NCBI GenBank assembly: GCA_019416775.1
Contig: DXWR01000216.1
Coordinates: 1-5,526, forward strand
Source: Oscillospiraceae bacterium
Lineage (GTDB): Bacteria; Bacillota; Clostridia; Oscillospirales; Ruminococcaceae
Direction: 5' to 3'
Length of the DNA stretch: 5,526 bases
How positions within the stretch are numbered: the stretch's first letter is position 1; each line of letters starts with the position of its first letter. Under the pieces are notes generated by a model, which had not been told where the DNA came from, did not search any database, and saw only the letters and a list, made by a program, of their open reading frames with translations. The position numbers were made by a program, and so were the translations under genes. This document shows positions 5,066-5,526 of this stretch, one piece after another.

Positions 5066-5526
5066 TTACGTTCCTTCCGGTTGGTGCAGGGGATACAGCC
5101 CCAAGCTCTTCACCCGATGGACGTTGTTGATTAAGGTCAAGGTCATGGCGATCTTTTCGGCGTCCTCTGCTTTGGAGGACAATTCCAGATAGAAGTTGTA
5201 GGTCCCCATCTTCATTTTGGTGGGACGGGACATAATGGAAACCAAGTTGATCCGGCTGATGGTGAAGGCGCTTAAAATCTCAAACAGCACCCCGGGATGG
5301 TCCACGCTGGGCAGCACGTACAGGGGCATTTTCACCGTCTGTCCCGGTTCCAGCTTGGCCGGTTCTCCCTTTGGCTTCACCGCCAAAAAGCGGGTGGCGT
5401 TGGCTTTGGCGTCGGTGATGTCCTCCACCACAAAGGGGCAGCTGCACTCCCGGAGCAGGTGTACCGGAATCACCGCCCCTTCCCCGGCCACCCCTTTTTG
5501 CACCAGCTCAAAGGACTGGGTGTTGC
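5066..5526 (-). CDS. pheA: prephenate dehydratase, C-terminal part with ACT domain (5' end outside window)
   Basis: The frame is open to the right edge; 153 codons are visible and the start lies outside the window. The first part carries VEDITDAKANATRF, matching the end of the prephenate dehydratase domain with its catalytic Thr-Arg-Phe motif. A linker of about 20 residues leads to an ACT domain beginning near KMPLYVLPSVDHPGVLFEIL, with SRINLVSIMSRPTKMKMGTYNFYLEL next. In characterised enzymes the ACT domain binds phenylalanine and gives feedback inhibition through GALV- and ESRP-type motifs. Here they read PGVL and MSRP, so the second lacks its Glu. The enzyme converts prephenate to phenylpyruvate in cytoplasmic phenylalanine synthesis. 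The part before TRF that can be seen is less typical, so a diverged or ACT-regulated relative is possible. The gene converges on the dehydrogenase operon and shares its terminator. Confidence 0.8.
   Translation of the reverse strand, partial: NTQSFELVQKGVAGEGAVIPVHLLRECSCPFVVEDITDAKANATRFLAVKPKGEPAKLEPGQTVKMPLYVLPSVDHPGVLFEILSAFTISRINLVSIMSRPTKMKMGTYNFYLELSSKAEDAEKIAMTLTLINNVHRVKSLGLYPLHQPEGT

Overview
The window is about 5.5 kb of fairly GC-rich chromosomal DNA from what looks like an anaerobic Gram-positive bacterium, most likely a clostridial Firmicute of the Oscillospiraceae/Ruminococcaceae type. That assignment is inference. It rests on strong AAGGAG-type ribosome binding sites, consensus sigma-A-like promoters, a sodium-translocating decarboxylase membrane module and a clostridial-type secondary-alcohol dehydrogenase. 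There is no sign of a phage, transposon, CRISPR array, rRNA or tRNA.

Left block (about 1-3279, all on the minus strand). Read in the direction of transcription, a promoter at 3143-3171 drives the gamma (oadG-like, 2660-3073) and beta (oadB-like, 1365-2630) subunits of a Na+-pumping biotin-dependent decarboxylase. A clear intrinsic terminator (1317-1350) follows beta. Its T-tract touches the ribosome binding site of a GTG-started metal-dependent amidohydrolase of the PF04909 type (481-1299). A near-consensus promoter (446-474) sits between that gene's stop codon and a short gene for a membrane-anchored protein with a low-complexity linker (143-415). An in-frame TGA breaks this last gene, but the same reading frame stays open to the left edge of the window.

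Middle (3074-3440). This 367-base divergent intergenic region holds the oadG promoter facing left, a weaker extended -10 promoter facing right, and a perfect 7-bp inverted repeat overlapping the -35 of the rightward promoter.

Right block. A two-gene plus-strand operon encodes a Bcp/PrxQ-type peroxiredoxin that lacks the usual resolving cysteine (3441-3902) and, 11 bases later, a zinc-dependent medium-chain alcohol dehydrogenase (3914-4948). A bidirectional terminator (5004-5048) separates it from a convergent minus-strand gene, cut by the right edge, that encodes the end of a prephenate dehydratase with its ACT regulatory domain (5066-5526).

Together the genes suggest anaerobic energy metabolism (Na+ gradient from decarboxylation), redox and oxidant handling (peroxiredoxin plus dehydrogenase) and aromatic amino acid synthesis. 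Nothing in the window looks like a new system. The points most worth a second look are the interrupted membrane protein, the beta/gamma pump genes without their catalytic or biotin subunits, and the terminator placed directly against a downstream ribosome binding site.
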